A stretch of DNA of 64,000 nucleotides from Kiritimatiellia bacterium (GCA_027493775.1 JAOSKE010000001.1:1134917-1198916); one strand, 5' to 3'. Shown: positions 1-9,742, numbered from the stretch's first letter. Notes: generated by a model not told the origin, from the sequence alone. Made by a program: numbers and translations.

Positions 1-2
1 AG

Positions 3-1646
3 GAACAACTTCTCCACATCGCCGAGGAACATCGCGCGGCGCAACAAAGTTTCACCGGCTCCCTAAAAGTCTGTGTCGCTGCCGGGTGTGTATCCTGCCA
101 AAGCGATCAACTCAAAAAAGCGCTTGATGCCGCCGCGAAAAAGAGCGGCGCGGACAAGACGTGCAAAATCAAGGGCGTCGGCTGTCTCGGTTTGTGCGCG
201 CAAGGCCCGCTCGTAATTTCCGAGCCGGACGGAACGCTGTATCACCATGTCCAGCCAGCGGACGCAGAAGAACTGATCGCGGCCATCAGCGCCAGGAAGC
301 CGGTCGAACGGCTCGCCGCGCCGGCGAATCAACCGTTCTATACGCGCCAGAAGCGGATTGTGACGGAGAACTTTGATCGCATTGACCCCGAAAAAATCGA
401 GGACTACATCGCCGTCGGTGGATACGGCGCGTTGATCGGCGCCATCACAACCAGGACTCCGGCGGAAATCATCGAAGAAATTGTAAAGGCGGGGCTGCGC
501 GGTCGCGGCGGCGGTGGGTATCCGACCGGCCTGAAGTGGTCCACCGTTGCGAAAGCGCCCGGTGCTGAAAAATACGTGATTTGCAACGCAGACGAAGGCG
601 ACCCCGGCGCGTTTATGGATCGCAGCGTTCTTGAAAGCGACCCTCACCGCATCCTTGAGGGTATGGCGCTCGCGGCATTCGCAATCGGCGCACAGCGAGG
701 CTATGTGTACGCGCGGGCGGAATATCCGCTTGCCATCAAGCGGCTGAAGCTGGCGATCGGGCAGGCGGAAAAACGCGGGTTGCTCGGACGCGACATCGGC
801 GGAACATCGTTCAGCTTCACCATCGAAATCCGGCTTGGCGCAGGCGCGTTTGTGTGCGGCGAGGAGACGGCACTCATCGCCTCCATCGAAGGTGGACGCG
901 GTTCGCCTCGCCCAAGGCCGCCTTACCCCGCCGAGAAGGGGCTGTGGGGAAAGCCCACGCTGATCAACAATGTCGAAACATTCGCAAACGTGTCCGCAAT
1001 CATTCGCAACGGAAGCGAGTGGTACTCCGCGATCGGCACGGAAAAGAGCCGGGGCACAAAGGTCTTCGCGCTCGCAGGCCGAATCAACAACACCGGCTTG
1101 ATTGAAGTAGCGATGGGCATCACGTTGCGCGAAATTATTTTCGACATCGGCGGCGGTATCCCGGAAGGCCGCAAATTCAAGGCGGTGCAAACCGGCGGGC
1201 CCTCGGGCGGATGTATTCCCGAACAATTTCTCGATATGGAGGTGGAATACGAATCGCTCGCGAAGGTCGGCTCGATCATGGGGTCGGGCGGAATGATCGT
1301 AATGGACGAAACCTCCTGCATGGTGGATGTCGCAAAGTTCTTCATGGAGTTCTGCAAGTCCGAATCGTGCGGCAAATGCGTGCCGTGCCGGGTGGGCACG
1401 GCGCAGATGTACGACCTGCTTTGCAAAATCAGCGAGGGCCGGGCCACGCGCGATGACCTCGCGCTGTTGGAAGACCTCTGCGACATGGTCAAGCACACGA
1501 GTCTGTGCGGGCTGGGTCAGACCGCTCCCAACCCGGTGCTGAGTACGCTCCGCTTCTTCCGCGACGAATATCTCGCGCATATTGATGAAAAACGCTGCCC
1601 GGCAGGCGTCTGCAAGATGCGCACAGCAATGGAGGTCCACGCATGA
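3..1646 (+). CDS. hoxF: HoxF, diaphorase flavoprotein subunit of NAD-linked [NiFe] hydrogenase (5' truncated by window)
   Basis: The reading frame is open from the window edge, so the start lies upstream. The protein binds FMN and NAD(H) and, with HoxU, passes electrons between NAD(H) and the hydrogenase module in the cytoplasm. The visible N-terminus is a thioredoxin-like [2Fe-2S] domain (CVAAGCVSC, then CLGLC). It is followed by the NuoF-type FMN/NAD domain ([25 protein letters not shown]) and a C-terminal [4Fe-4S] site ([12 protein letters not shown], later SLCGLG). No NuoE-like domain is seen before the ferredoxin-like part, so the layout resembles the cyanobacterial type and a separate hoxE may lie just upstream. 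The stop overlaps the hoxU start (ATGA). An internal ATG at 192 would cut off the [2Fe-2S] domain and is not the start. Confidence 0.95.
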   Translation, partial: EQLLHIAEEHRAAQQSFTGSLKVCVAAGCVSCQSDQLKKALDAAAKKSGADKTCKIKGVGCLGLCAQGPLVISEPDGTLYHHVQPADAEELIAAISARKPVERLAAPANQPFYTRQKRIVTENFDRIDPEKIEDYIAVGGYGALIGAITTRTPAEIIEEIVKAGLRGRGGGGYPTGLKWSTVAKAPGAEKYVICNADEGDPGAFMDRSVLESDPHRILEGMALAAFAIGAQRGYVYARAEYPLAIKRLKLAIGQAEKRGLLGRDIGGTSFSFTIEIRLGAGAFVCGEETALIASIEGGRGSPRPRPPYPAEKGLWGKPTLINNVETFANVSAIIRNGSEWYSAIGTEKSRGTKVFALAGRINNTGLIEVAMGITLREIIFDIGGGIPEGRKFKAVQTGGPSGGCIPEQFLDMEVEYESLAKVGSIMGSGGMIVMDETSCMVDVAKFFMEFCKSESCGKCVPCRVGTAQMYDLLCKISEGRATRDDLALLEDLCDMVKHTSLCGLGQTAPNPVLSTLRFFRDEYLAHIDEKRCPAGVCKMRTAMEVHA

Positions 1647-2362
1647 GCGCCCCCGCCCGCGTAATTACACTGCATATTGACGACCGTGAAGTCGGAGCGC
1701 ACACGGATCAGACCATTCTGGACGTTGCGCGCGAGAACGGAATTTTCATTCCCACGCTCTGTCACCTCAAGGGGCTTACGCCGATCGGCGCATGCCGTAT
1801 TTGCCTCGTGGAGGTCGCGGGTTTCAACAAACTGCTTCCGGCGTGCGCGACGAAAGTGACGGATGGAATGCGGGTGGTCACCCACTCGGAACGGCTCGAT
1901 CGCTACCGGCGGCGCGTGGTGGAGTTTCTCTTCGCGTCGGGCAATCACGTATGCTCGGTCTGCGTGTCGAACAACAACTGTGAGCTGCAATCCATGGCGC
2001 AACTGACGGGAATGACGCATCTGACGATGCCCTACCGCTACCCCCGCCTGCGCGTTGACGCCTCGCATGAACGCTTTGTGCAGGACGACAACCGCTGCAT
2101 TCTCTGCCAGCGCTGTGTGCGTGTATGCGACGAGATCGAAGGTGCGCACACGTGGGACGTGATGGGGCGAGGCATTGAAGCGCGCGTGATTACGGACCTC
2201 AATGAGCCGTGGGGCGAGTCCAGCACCTGCACCAGTTGCGGAAAATGTGTCCACGTCTGTCCGACCGGTGCGCTGTCAATCAAGGGCACGGCGGCGGCGG
2301 AAATGAAAAAGAAGACCCACTTTCTCGCGCAGTATTGGACGTTGAAGGAGGATCGCTCGTGA
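1643..2362 (+). CDS. hoxU: HoxU, iron-sulfur diaphorase subunit of bidirectional hydrogenase
   Basis: This 239-residue NuoG-N-terminal-like protein carries electrons between the HoxF flavin site and the HoxY/HoxH hydrogenase. It has a plant-type [2Fe-2S] domain at about residues 5-80 (CRICLVEV and a later Cys), a His/Cys cluster region ([12 protein letters not shown]), and two ferredoxin-like [4Fe-4S] motifs ([13 protein letters not shown] and [15 protein letters not shown]). Length and cysteine spacing fit the HoxU family. The start overlaps the hoxF stop and has GGAGG about eight bases upstream. The stop overlaps the hoxY GTG start, indicating translational coupling in one operon. Confidence 0.95.
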   Translation: MSAPARVITLHIDDREVGAHTDQTILDVARENGIFIPTLCHLKGLTPIGACRICLVEVAGFNKLLPACATKVTDGMRVVTHSERLDRYRRRVVEFLFASGNHVCSVCVSNNNCELQSMAQLTGMTHLTMPYRYPRLRVDASHERFVQDDNRCILCQRCVRVCDEIEGAHTWDVMGRGIEARVITDLNEPWGESSTCTSCGKCVHVCPTGALSIKGTAAAEMKKKTHFLAQYWTLKEDRS

Positions 2363-2886
2363 ACAAAGTCCGCCTCGCCACGGTCTGGCTCGATGGCTGC
2401 TCCGGCTGCCACATGTCATTTCTTGATATGGATGAACGCATTCTTCAAATCGCGCCGAAGATTGATCTCGTGTACAGCCCGCTCGTGGATCACAAGGAGT
2501 TTCCCGAAAATGTGGATGTGACGATTGTTGAGGGCGCGGTTAGCAGCGAAGAGGATTTGGAGAAGATCAAAAAGATTCGCAGCCGTACCAAACTGATCGT
2601 CGCCCTCGGCGATTGCGCGGTCACCAGCAATGTGCCGGGAATGAGAAATCCGATGGGAACAAAGGCGGTATTGGAGCGCGCTTATTTGGAAAATGCGCAG
2701 GAGAACCGGCACATCCCGAATCAGGTCATCCCGCCGTTGCTCAAAACCTCGCGACCGGTTCACGATGTCGTAAAGGTGGACGTGTTTGTTCCGGGTTGCC
2801 CGCCCAACGCCGACACCATTTTCTACGTGCTGAATGAATTGCTGGAAGGCCGCGAGCCGGATTTGGGGCATCTGAAATTCGGATGA
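2359..2886 (+). CDS. hoxY: HoxY, small subunit of bidirectional [NiFe] hydrogenase
   Basis: This is the 175-residue small subunit holding the proximal [4Fe-4S] cluster that links the HoxH active site to HoxU. Cluster cysteines are seen in [10 protein letters not shown] near the N-terminus, ALGDCA in the middle and VPGCPPNAD near the C-terminus. I chose the GTG start at 2359 because it overlaps the hoxU stop (GTGA) and follows an AAGGAGGA ribosome-binding site; an ATG at 2209 in the same frame would lie deep inside hoxU. There is no Tat signal, in line with a cytoplasmic group 3d enzyme. hoxH follows after ten bases. Confidence 0.94.
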   Translation: MNKVRLATVWLDGCSGCHMSFLDMDERILQIAPKIDLVYSPLVDHKEFPENVDVTIVEGAVSSEEDLEKIKKIRSRTKLIVALGDCAVTSNVPGMRNPMGTKAVLERAYLENAQENRHIPNQVIPPLLKTSRPVHDVVKVDVFVPGCPPNADTIFYVLNELLEGREPDLGHLKFG

Positions 2887-2896
2887 GGAGAACACC

Positions 2897-4324
2897 ATGA
2901 GCCGCACCATTCTCATAGACCCTGTGACGCGAATCGAAGGTCATTCCAAGATCACGATTTATCTCAATGACGCTGGCGAGGTGCGCGACGCGCGGTTTCA
3001 CGTGACTCAGTTTCGCGGATTCGAAAAATTCTGCGAGGGCCGCCCCTACACGGAAATGCCGGCGCTGACCGCGCGCACCTGCGGCATTTGCCCGATCAGC
3101 CACTTGATGGCGGCGGCAAAGGCGTGTGACGAGATTCTTGCCGTGCGAATTCCCGAAACAGCGGCGATGTTGCGGCGGATTCTTAATCTCGGGCAAATCA
3201 TCCAGTCGCACGCCCTGAGCTTCTTCCATCTTTCATCGCCCGATTTATTGCTGGGAATGGACGCGCCGCCGGAACAGCGGAACATCCTCGGCCTCGCGGC
3301 GTCGCATCCGGAAATGGCGCGCGACGGCATCTGGCTCCGCAAGTTCGGACAACAGGTCATCGAAAAAATGGCGGGCAAGCGCATTCACCCCGCCTGGGTA
3401 GTGCCGGGCGGGGTCGGCAGTCCGCTTTCGCCGGAAACACGCGATTGGATGCTCGGGCAAATTCCGGAAGGGATCAAAATCATCCAGCGCGTGTTGGAGT
3501 GGTACAAGACGACCTACAGTCAATTCACGGAAGAAATCGAATACTTCGCCAACTTCCCCAGCCTCTTTATGGGTCTCGTTTCGGATGATGATTATCTGGA
3601 GCATTATGACGGAACTCTCCGTGTGGTGGATGAGCGCCGCAAGGTCGTCGCCGAGGGCATTCTGCCTTCGGAATATCAGGACTATATTTCCGAATACGTC
3701 GAGCCGGACAGCTATCTCAAATCGCCCTACTACAAACTAATGGGCTATCCGGAGGGCATCTATCGCGTCGGCCCGCTCGCTCGATTGAATGTCGCTGATC
3801 GGATCGGCGCGCCGCTGGCCGCCGTGGAGCTGTTCACCTTTCGCAAGTTGAGCAAGGGATCGGTGCTGAGTTCCTTCCACTATCACTACGCACGGTTGAT
3901 TGAGATTCTGTATGGATTCGAGCGCATCGAACAACTGCTCAACGATCCGGATATTTTGAGCGAGCACGTTCGCGCACACGCGGGGCCGAATCGCGGGGAA
4001 GGGGTCGGAATGTCCGAAGCGCCGCGCGGCATGCTCCTCCATCACTACAAGGTGGATCGCAACGGTCTCATTACTTGGGCGAACCTCATCATTGCAACAG
4101 GACACAACAACCTTGCAATGAATCGGGGCATCGCGCAGGCGGCGAAGCATTACGTGAAGGGCGACAAGATCAAGGAAGGGGCGCTCAACCGCGTCGAGGC
4201 CGTCATCCGCTGCTACGACCCATGCCTGAGCTGCTCGACACACGCCTTCGGCGAAATGCCGCTGCTGCTTCAACTCGTCGCCCCCGACGGCAAGGTGCTG
4301 GATGAAACCGCGCGCGCAATCTGA
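2897..4324 (+). CDS. hoxH: HoxH, large catalytic subunit of bidirectional [NiFe] hydrogenase
   Basis: This 475-residue subunit carries the NiFe(CN)2CO site. The L1 motif RTCGICPISH and the L2 motif DPCLSCSTHAFG supply the four nickel-binding cysteines. After the L2 histidine there is a tail of about 25 residues (ending ETARAI), the peptide that the HoxW endopeptidase should remove once nickel is inserted. The N-terminus (TRIEGHSKI) has the usual large-subunit E-G-H motif. Length and motifs fit group 3d HoxH. A Shine-Dalgarno-like GAGGAGA precedes the ATG, and the 3' end overlaps hoxW. With HoxFUY it would oxidise or evolve H2 coupled to NAD(H), probably as a redox valve in a fermentative metabolism. 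Confidence 0.96.
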   Translation: MSRTILIDPVTRIEGHSKITIYLNDAGEVRDARFHVTQFRGFEKFCEGRPYTEMPALTARTCGICPISHLMAAAKACDEILAVRIPETAAMLRRILNLGQIIQSHALSFFHLSSPDLLLGMDAPPEQRNILGLAASHPEMARDGIWLRKFGQQVIEKMAGKRIHPAWVVPGGVGSPLSPETRDWMLGQIPEGIKIIQRVLEWYKTTYSQFTEEIEYFANFPSLFMGLVSDDDYLEHYDGTLRVVDERRKVVAEGILPSEYQDYISEYVEPDSYLKSPYYKLMGYPEGIYRVGPLARLNVADRIGAPLAAVELFTFRKLSKGSVLSSFHYHYARLIEILYGFERIEQLLNDPDILSEHVRAHAGPNRGEGVGMSEAPRGMLLHHYKVDRNGLITWANLIIATGHNNLAMNRGIAQAAKHYVKGDKIKEGALNRVEAVIRCYDPCLSCSTHAFGEMPLLLQLVAPDGKVLDETARAI

Positions 4325-4799
4325 AAAACACGCCCATCCGACAACGCTTGTGATCGGCTATGGGAGTGCGCTGCGCGGCGATGACGGGGTCGGCCCCGCA
4401 ATCGCCGAATGGGTCGAGCAGCAAAACTGGCCGGGAGTCACCGCGTTGGTCATCCACCAGTTGTTCCCGGAAACAGCGGAAGAAATCGCCCGACACGACC
4501 GCGTGATTTTTGTGGACGCCGACCTTGGCGGCTCCACGTCCCTTGTCAATCAACCGCTCGAAGAAGCGTCCGACCGGCTAATGGCCCACCGATGCAGCCC
4601 CGGCGCCCTGCTCCGCATGGCGCGAGAGCTGTATGGCGCACAGACGATAGGACGACTAATCACCATCCCCGCGCGCAATTTCGACATCGCACCTGAGTTT
4701 TCGCCGAAAACACAACATTTTATTGGAAAAGCACAGGCGCTCTTGGAAAAGCTGTGCAGCGAAAACGAATGGAAGATTGAATGCACGAATTCGGCATAG
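4302..4799 (+). CDS. hoxW: HoxW, hydrogenase large-subunit maturation endopeptidase
   Basis: This 165-residue HycI/HyaD-type nickel-dependent protease would cleave the C-terminal tail of HoxH. The N-terminal motif IGYGSALRGDDGVG is the family signature, with the metal-binding Asp. FVDADLGG in the middle supplies another typical acidic ligand, and CSPGALL matches the usual conserved H/C-P-G region. The first ATG overlaps the end of hoxH by 23 bases; a slightly later start is possible, since the conserved core begins about 15 residues in. The 3' end overlaps hypA. Its place directly behind hoxH supports HoxH as the substrate. Confidence 0.9.
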   Translation: MKPRAQSEKHAHPTTLVIGYGSALRGDDGVGPAIAEWVEQQNWPGVTALVIHQLFPETAEEIARHDRVIFVDADLGGSTSLVNQPLEEASDRLMAHRCSPGALLRMARELYGAQTIGRLITIPARNFDIAPEFSPKTQHFIGKAQALLEKLCSENEWKIECTNSA

Positions 4800-5122
4800 C
4801 GGACGGCTTGCTCAAAGTCGCCATTGAAACAGCGGAACGCTCGAATGCGAGCAGGGTTGAGCAGGTCAATCTAAAGATCGGTGCGCTGGCGGGCGTTGTG
4901 GATGAAGCGCTGATCTTCGCGTTTGGCGCCCTCTCGGAGGACACACTTGCGCGCAACGCGCGTCTCGTCATTGAGGCAATCCCCGTAACGTGTTATTGTG
5001 AAACCTGCGCGACGGTTTTTGAGCCGCCGCGATTCAGCTACCGGTGTCCGACCTGCCAGACACTGAGTCGCTCGGTCAAAACGGGGCGGGAGTTGCAGTT
5101 GGTATCCATAGAGGTGTCTTAA
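4781..5122 (+). CDS. hypA: HypA, nickel metallochaperone for hydrogenase maturation
   Basis: This 113-residue HypA/HybF protein passes nickel, with HypB, to the hydrogenase large subunit. The N-terminus MHEFGIA supplies the conserved Met-His-Glu nickel site. The C-terminal zinc site is made by two CxxC pairs (CETC and CPTC). Length is normal. The start lies inside the end of hoxW, and hypB begins one base after the stop, so the four maturation and structural genes appear to be translated as one unit. Confidence 0.94.
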   Translation: MHEFGIADGLLKVAIETAERSNASRVEQVNLKIGALAGVVDEALIFAFGALSEDTLARNARLVIEAIPVTCYCETCATVFEPPRFSYRCPTCQTLSRSVKTGRELQLVSIEVS

Positions 5123-5123
5123 A

Positions 5124-5930
5124 ATGTGTGATCATTGCGGATGTTCGATGCCCGAAAGCCCAAAGGCGCATTCTCACGCGCACAGCCATGAGCATGGGCA
5201 TCATCACCATCATCACCACGACCACGGCCACGACCATAACCACGACGAAGAGCGCCGCACCATTGAGCTGCACCAGTCGCTGATGGCCCAAAATGACCGG
5301 CTCGCGCAGCAAAATCGCGGCTTCTTCAAGGGGCGCGGCACGCTGGCTGTGAATATCGTCTCTTCGCCCGGCTCGGGAAAAACGGCAATTCTTGAAGCGA
5401 CGCTGCGCGATTTGAAAAACGAGGTTCAGATGGCAACGATTGTCGGCGATCTGGCGACGGAAAACGACGCCATCCGCCTGCGACAAAACGGTGCGCCGTC
5501 CGTCCAGATCACCACCGGCACCGTCTGCCACCTCGACGCGCACATGATTCAGCACGCGCTTGAAGACTTGGGACGCGAACCGTTGGACCTGCTCTTCATC
5601 GAGAACGTCGGAAACCTCGTCTGCCCGGCGGGCTTCGATCTGGGCGAAGATATTCGCGTCGTCGTCACGTCCGTCACCGAGGGAGAGGACAAGCCGCAAA
5701 AGTATCCGTCCATTTTTCAAAATGCGGACGTTGTGTTGCTGAACAAAACCGACATCGCAGAGGCCGTCGGCTTTGATCGAACGCGCGCACTGGACGCCAT
5801 CCGGGAGGCCGCGCCCGGCGCTGTGATTTTTGAAGTTTCCGCCCGAACCGGAGCGGGCATGACCGCGTGGTACGATTTTTTGCGCGAGCGCGTTCAGGCG
5901 AAAACCGGCGCGTCACAACCGGCTCGCTAA
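5124..5930 (+). CDS. hypB: HypB, GTPase and nickel chaperone for hydrogenase maturation
   Basis: This is a 268-residue SIMIBI-class GTPase. The N-terminus begins MCDHCGC, a high-affinity CxxCxC nickel motif. A His/Asp-rich stretch (about residues 15-40, with seven consecutive histidines) follows and may store nickel. The GTPase core has the P-loop SSPGSGKT, a metal-site region with the family's conserved Cys and His (TGTVCHLDAH), IENVGNLVCPA, and the guanine-specificity motif LNKTD. It drives nickel insertion into HoxH together with HypA. The His-rich run is typical of HypB from many bacteria and is not a cloning tag. Confidence 0.95.
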   Translation: MCDHCGCSMPESPKAHSHAHSHEHGHHHHHHHDHGHDHNHDEERRTIELHQSLMAQNDRLAQQNRGFFKGRGTLAVNIVSSPGSGKTAILEATLRDLKNEVQMATIVGDLATENDAIRLRQNGAPSVQITTGTVCHLDAHMIQHALEDLGREPLDLLFIENVGNLVCPAGFDLGEDIRVVVTSVTEGEDKPQKYPSIFQNADVVLLNKTDIAEAVGFDRTRALDAIREAAPGAVIFEVSARTGAGMTAWYDFLRERVQAKTGASQPAR

Positions 5931-5960
5931 ACGCCGGACGCTCCGCTACTTTTTCGTCGT

Positions 5961-6320
5961 ATGGAAATCTTCAAAAAGATTGCGTTCGAGGCCGCTCATC
6001 GCCTGCCCAACTGCCCACCCGATCACAAGTGCGCACGGCTGCACGGCCACTCGTTTCAAGTGGAACTGCACGTGCGCGGCCCGGTTGGCCCGCACGCTGG
6101 TTGGGTCATGGATTTCGCCGACTTGAAAAAGGCTTTCGCCCCGCTCTACGACCAGCTCGACCACCGCTACCTGAACGACATCCCCGGTCTGGAAAATCCC
6201 ACGAGCGAAAACATCGCGCGCTGGATTTGGGATCGGCTGAAACCCACCCTCCCCCTGCTCTGTCGCGTCGTTGTTCTGGAAACCTGTACTGCGGGAGCGG
6301 TGTACGACGGAGCGGACTAG
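5961..6320 (+). CDS. queD: QueD, 6-carboxy-5,6,7,8-tetrahydropterin synthase
   Basis: This 119-residue 6-pyruvoyl-tetrahydropterin synthase family enzyme converts dihydroneopterin triphosphate to carboxytetrahydropterin in 7-deazaguanine (queuosine) synthesis. Zinc ligands are the His in AAHRL and the two in LHGHSF. The catalytic Cys is in HKCARLHGH, and the catalytic Asp-His pair is in [18 protein letters not shown] and the C-terminal VLET segment match the family. It lies 30 bases after hypB on the same strand, so it may be read through from the hydrogenase operon. The 3' end meets a minus-strand methyltransferase with a four-base overlap. Confidence 0.92.
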   Translation: MEIFKKIAFEAAHRLPNCPPDHKCARLHGHSFQVELHVRGPVGPHAGWVMDFADLKKAFAPLYDQLDHRYLNDIPGLENPTSENIARWIWDRLKPTLPLLCRVVVLETCTAGAVYDGAD

Positions 6321-7180
6321 CGCTCCGCAACGACAATATCCTGCACAGACAACCCGTCCGCGCGCCCCGACCACGATCCCGGATATACCGTGATTCGATC
6401 CGCGCGAAATCCCGCCGCAACCAAGCGCTCAATGATATAATCTCGTGGATAAGCGACGGCCGCAGTGGGTGCGACCTGTCGCCTCACGAAGCAACGCGCG
6501 TCCTTTTCAAAGGGAGAAAAGGTGAATACTGCGGATCCTGCCGCAGAGGCTTGCTGCTGCTCTTCATCCAAAAGGAAGAAGGTCAGCAATGCGCGACCGC
6601 CTTGCTTTAGTCGAGGGGCGATGCCACGAAAATAGACATCCATCTCGTCGGGCAGAACGTGAGTGAACAGACTTTTGGCAACCACCACATCGAAGCCGCT
6701 GGCGGAAAACGACGCCAGCCACTGCTCGGCGGTCAATTTGCCACTCGGCCAATAAGCGGCATTAAAAACATCCATGTGTTCAAAGAAATGGTTTTTTAGC
6801 GACGCTCCGAGATGGCGCTGGGCCCATCGAATCGAGGGCGCGTGGATGTCTGTTCCGGTTAGCCGCCCCTCCCATCCCAAATTGGCCAGCGCGAGTTGGA
6901 GCAGGCCGCAACCACAACCAATGTCCCAAAGAGAATTGCCACTTTTAAGCCCTGCGAGCAGGCGCAAAAAAGTGGCAAATTCGTAATCAGGCCCATTAAA
7001 TCCAGAGCCCAGAAGGCCGACATGTCGCCTTAGGTGAATTGGCGGATAATCCGAAAGCTTGTTCAGCCAGAGGAATAAACGGTCCAGTGGCCAGAGCGCA
7101 CCATAGCCCATCGTCCTGACGCGCCGCACAACCCGCATCAGGCGCGCTCTCGCATTCAGGGAAGGTTCTATCGCGCTCAT
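6317..7180 (-). CDS. class I SAM-dependent methyltransferase, unknown substrate
   Basis: This protein of about 287 residues has a Rossmann methyltransferase core. Motif I is [15 protein letters not shown], followed by an acidic strand end (LTGTDIHAP) for the SAM ribose and [17 protein letters not shown] as motif IV. The roughly 70 residues before motif I (Arg-rich, then [15 protein letters not shown]) are not a named domain. I preferred the ATG at 7180 over one 45 bases upstream because it sits directly after the queF stop, while the earlier one would overlap queF. Placement between queF and queD hints at RNA or pterin chemistry, but nothing in the sequence shows the substrate. Confidence 0.75.
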   Translation of the reverse strand: MSAIEPSLNARARLMRVVRRVRTMGYGALWPLDRLFLWLNKLSDYPPIHLRRHVGLLGSGFNGPDYEFATFLRLLAGLKSGNSLWDIGCGCGLLQLALANLGWEGRLTGTDIHAPSIRWAQRHLGASLKNHFFEHMDVFNAAYWPSGKLTAEQWLASFSASGFDVVVAKSLFTHVLPDEMDVYFRGIAPRLKQGGRALLTFFLLDEEQQQASAAGSAVFTFSPFEKDARCFVRRQVAPTAAVAYPRDYIIERLVAAGFRADRITVYPGSWSGRADGLSVQDIVVAER

Positions 7181-7181
7181 T

Positions 7182-7580
7182 TTAATTGGGATAGGTTGCA
7201 ACAACGCGAAGGCCGATTCCGCCACGCGGCGTGAAGTCGGCGGTGACGGTCATGCGCCGCGGTTTGCAAGCGGCGCTCAAGTCATCGCGGATGCGGTTGG
7301 TCAACGCCTCCGCAAAGCTGCCTTCGTTTCGGAATGAGCCGAGGTAGAGCTTGAGCGACTTGCTCTCAATGCAGCGGCGATCGGGGACGTATTCGATCAC
7401 GATGTGGCCGAAGTCGGGCTGGCCTGTGATCGGACACAGCGACGTGAATTCCGGGCAATCAAAGCGAATGGTGTAGTCGCGATCAGGGTTTCGGTTTGGA
7501 AACGTCTCAATCGTCGTTTCGTTCGGCGAGCGCGGCAGCGCAACCTTGCGTCCCAACTGTGTTAATTTTTTGCTCGCCAC
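7182..7580 (-). CDS. queF: QueF, NADPH-dependent 7-cyano-7-deazaguanine reductase (short type)
   Basis: This 132-residue unimodular QueF reduces preQ0 to preQ1 in queuosine synthesis. The catalytic Cys lies in [14 protein letters not shown], and the QueF signature [16 protein letters not shown] follows. The conserved Glu-His substrate contacts near the C-terminus are less clear, but the length fits the short GTP-cyclohydrolase-like subfamily. It probably forms a short operon with the downstream methyltransferase. queC and queE are not in the window. Confidence 0.93.
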   Translation of the reverse strand: MASKKLTQLGRKVALPRSPNETTIETFPNRNPDRDYTIRFDCPEFTSLCPITGQPDFGHIVIEYVPDRRCIESKSLKLYLGSFRNEGSFAEALTNRIRDDLSAACKPRRMTVTADFTPRGGIGLRVVATYPN

Positions 7581-7585
7581 AAAAC

Positions 7586-7650
7586 TTCCAACCCTTGGAA
7601 ATGGATTCTCGAAGGACTTCCAAGGCTTGGAAGTCTTCCAAGCCTTGGAG
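7586..7650. repeat. three copies of a 15-base palindrome TTCCAANNCTTGGAA
   Basis: Copies lie at 7586-7600 (TTCCAACCCTTGGAA), 7618-7632 (TTCCAAGGCTTGGAA) and 7636-7650 (TTCCAAGCCTTGGAG), filling the gap between queF and tsf. Each is a near-perfect inverted repeat with the middle bases varying. The first two are 32 bases apart, the same spacing as the pair at 50795 and 50827. They could be protein-binding operators, part of a tsf terminator, or members of an interspersed palindrome family. Confidence 0.85.
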
Positions 7651-7663
7651 ACCGCTTCTCAAG

Positions 7664-8500
7664 TTATACGCCTACTTGGTAGCGCGTGAAACGACGAATC
7701 ACAAAATTTTCGCCGAGGCCCTTCGCGCGCGCGGCAAGCATTTCGGATACGGTCTGATCCGGATCCTTCACGAACGCCTGCTCGACAAGGCAATTCTGCT
7801 GATAAAACTTCTCTAGTTTGCCAGCCACAATTTTTTCAAGAATGTTGGCGGGCTTGCCTTCGACTTGTTTCGCATAAATATCTTTTTCGGCCTGCAAAAC
7901 ATCGGCGGGCACTTCCGAACGATCCAAGTAGGCCGGGTTGCTCGCGGCGATGTGCAGGGTCACGTCCTTCACAGCCTCCTTGAAGGCCTCCGTGGAGGTC
8001 GAGTCTGCCTTGTCGCAGCCAAGCTCGCAAAGCACGCCGACCTTCTCGCCGAGGTGAATGTAGCCGGCGACGTTTCCTTCGCCCTGGACGATGTATTTCA
8101 CGTTGCGGCGGATAATGATGTTCTCGCCGATTTGCGCGATTTTCGCGACGACCGCGTCCTTCGCCGTCTCGGCAAGCGTGTTGTCGTCTGCGGTCTTTGC
8201 CTGCTCGACAAGTTCTTTTACAAACTCCTGGAATTGCGGATTGCGGGCGACAAAGTCGGTTTCGCAATCCACTTCGATCATCACGCCGGATTTTCCGCCG
8301 TTATAGATGTCGGAGGCGACGCGGCCTTCTTTCGCAACGCGCTCGGCTTTTTTGCCTGCGATTGCGAGACCGCGTTCGCGGAGCAACTTGATCGCGGCGT
8401 CTTTGTCGCCGCTCGTTTCAACGAGCGCCTTCTTGCACTCCATCATTCCCAACCCCGTTGCGTCACGGAGTTCCTTCACCATGGCTGCGCTAATATTCAT
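7664..8500 (-). CDS. tsf: translation elongation factor Ts
   Basis: This 278-residue EF-Ts is the guanine nucleotide exchange factor for EF-Tu. The N-terminal UBA-like domain and signature RDATGLGMMECKKALVE, followed by DKDAAIKLLRERG, are typical, as is VIEVDCETDFVARN (read here as MIEVDCETDFVARN). The C-terminal YQQNCLVEQAFVKDP region is the conserved EF-Tu contact segment. It is in the standard rpsB-tsf order and lies 44 bases downstream of rpsB on the same strand. Confidence 0.97.
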   Translation of the reverse strand: MNISAAMVKELRDATGLGMMECKKALVETSGDKDAAIKLLRERGLAIAGKKAERVAKEGRVASDIYNGGKSGVMIEVDCETDFVARNPQFQEFVKELVEQAKTADDNTLAETAKDAVVAKIAQIGENIIIRRNVKYIVQGEGNVAGYIHLGEKVGVLCELGCDKADSTSTEAFKEAVKDVTLHIAASNPAYLDRSEVPADVLQAEKDIYAKQVEGKPANILEKIVAGKLEKFYQQNCLVEQAFVKDPDQTVSEMLAARAKGLGENFVIRRFTRYQVGV

Positions 8501-8544
8501 TAAATGTTCTGTGTCCTCTCTTCGTGTTTCCAGTTGGGCGCGGA

Positions 8545-9504
8545 TTACTCCGCGCGCGACGCATCGTCGCCCGTGGCGACTTCTTCGGTTGCGGCGGGCT
8601 CTGTGGCTTCCGCAGGCGCGGCGGCTTCGGCGCCCTCAACGGCCTTGGCCGCACGGCGACGCGCGGGCTTCTTCGCTTCCGGCTTCGCGGCGCCGTCTGC
8701 GGTCGCTGCGGATTTCGCGGCGGCTTCCGCTGCGCGGGCGCGGGCCTGCGCGGCGGCTTCTTCTGACGCGCGACGGCGGGCATCCTCCGCGGCAACGCGG
8801 GAGTATTCCGAAAGCGCCTGCTCAATCGCCTCGGCTGCAAGTTTGCAGATGAGGTCAATGGAGCGAATCGCGTCGTCGTTCGCCGGAATCGGGTAATCCA
8901 CCTGCTCGGGATCGCTGTTGGTATCCACGACCGCCACCACCGGGATGTTCAGGCGGCGCGCTTCGGCAACCGCAATGGCCTCGCGCTGGGTGTCAATGAC
9001 GAACAACGCGCCGGGCAATTCGGTCATATCGGCGACGCCGCTCAGGTTGAATTGCAGTTTCTCCAGCTCATTTTTTAGCTGGGCCACTTCCTTCTTCGGA
9101 AGGCGATCAAAACTTCCATCTTTTTCCAGCGCCTCGATCTCGCGCATACGCGCCACGCTCTTGCGGATGGTGACATTGTTGGTCAGCGTGCCGCCAAGCC
9201 AGCGGTTGACCACGTAGGGCTGCTTGGTGCGGTCAGCCAGCATGACAATCGGCTCCTGCGCCTGCTTCTTGGTGCCGACAAACAACACGTTGCGATTGCG
9301 CAAGATCGTCTGATAGACGAAATTCAGTGCGGTAGTGAGCGCTTCGTGGGTCTTCTCAAGATCAATGATATAGATCCCGTTGCGCGCACCGAAGATGTAT
9401 TTCTTCATCTTCGGATTCCAGCGTCGGGTCTGATGCCCGAAGTGAAGGCTGGCGTCCAGCAAATCCTGGACAGTGACATTCGGTGTAAATACACCCGTTT
9501 CCAT
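8545..9504 (-). CDS. rpsB: 30S ribosomal protein S2 with long Ala/Lys/Glu-rich C-terminal tail
   Basis: S2 core of about 235 residues: HFGHQTRRWNPKMKKYIFG, FVGTKKQAQ, VNRWLGGTLTNN and IPVVAVVDTNSDP are all conserved. The last 80 or so residues are a low-complexity Ala-rich tail with Arg, Lys and Glu blocks and an acidic end, so the protein is 319 residues against about 240 in most bacteria. Extended S2 tails occur in several phyla, and this one has no catalytic motif. The upstream GAGGGAG before the ATG is a good ribosome-binding site. Co-transcription with tsf is expected. Confidence 0.96.
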   Translation of the reverse strand: METGVFTPNVTVQDLLDASLHFGHQTRRWNPKMKKYIFGARNGIYIIDLEKTHEALTTALNFVYQTILRNRNVLFVGTKKQAQEPIVMLADRTKQPYVVNRWLGGTLTNNVTIRKSVARMREIEALEKDGSFDRLPKKEVAQLKNELEKLQFNLSGVADMTELPGALFVIDTQREAIAVAEARRLNIPVVAVVDTNSDPEQVDYPIPANDDAIRSIDLICKLAAEAIEQALSEYSRVAAEDARRRASEEAAAQARARAAEAAAKSAATADGAAKPEAKKPARRRAAKAVEGAEAAAPAEATEPAATEEVATGDDASRAE

Positions 9505-9705
9505 AATCTAACTCCCTCTATTATTCTGCGTTGGCAGAAAATCCGCTTTGGCCCAACCCGGGAGCGGGTGGGCGCTCGCTTCCGTCCTTACTTCCACACG
9601 TTTTCAGGACTAAGCGGGCGAACATAGGCGAAATCGCCACCTGCGCAAGCATAAATTTTCCCGCAAAACGGCGCGGCGCACAAAGCGAACGAAACGCACT
9701 GGGAT

Positions 9706-9734
9706 TTGTCAAAGTCGGCGTTGCCGCATAGGAT
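9706..9734 (+). promoter_or_regulatory. candidate sigma-70 promoter for the S8 protease gene
   Basis: TTGTCA (9706-9711), a 17-base spacer and TAGGAT (9729-9734) match the sigma-70 pattern. The start codon at 9743 is only eight bases past the -10 box, so the transcript would be almost leaderless. The match may therefore be fortuitous. Confidence 0.3.
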
Positions 9735-9742
9735 GAAGCGTA

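Noticed and set aside
63..1640. Long minus-strand open frame (about 525 codons) antisense to hoxF
   Set aside because: It is the mirror of a clearly conserved gene with strong codon bias; its translation shows no domain or signal, and hoxF fully explains the region.
5190..5240. His-codon run that could be mistaken for an artificial tag
   Set aside because: It is the normal His/Asp-rich nickel-storage stretch near the N-terminus of HypB, following the CxxCxC motif.
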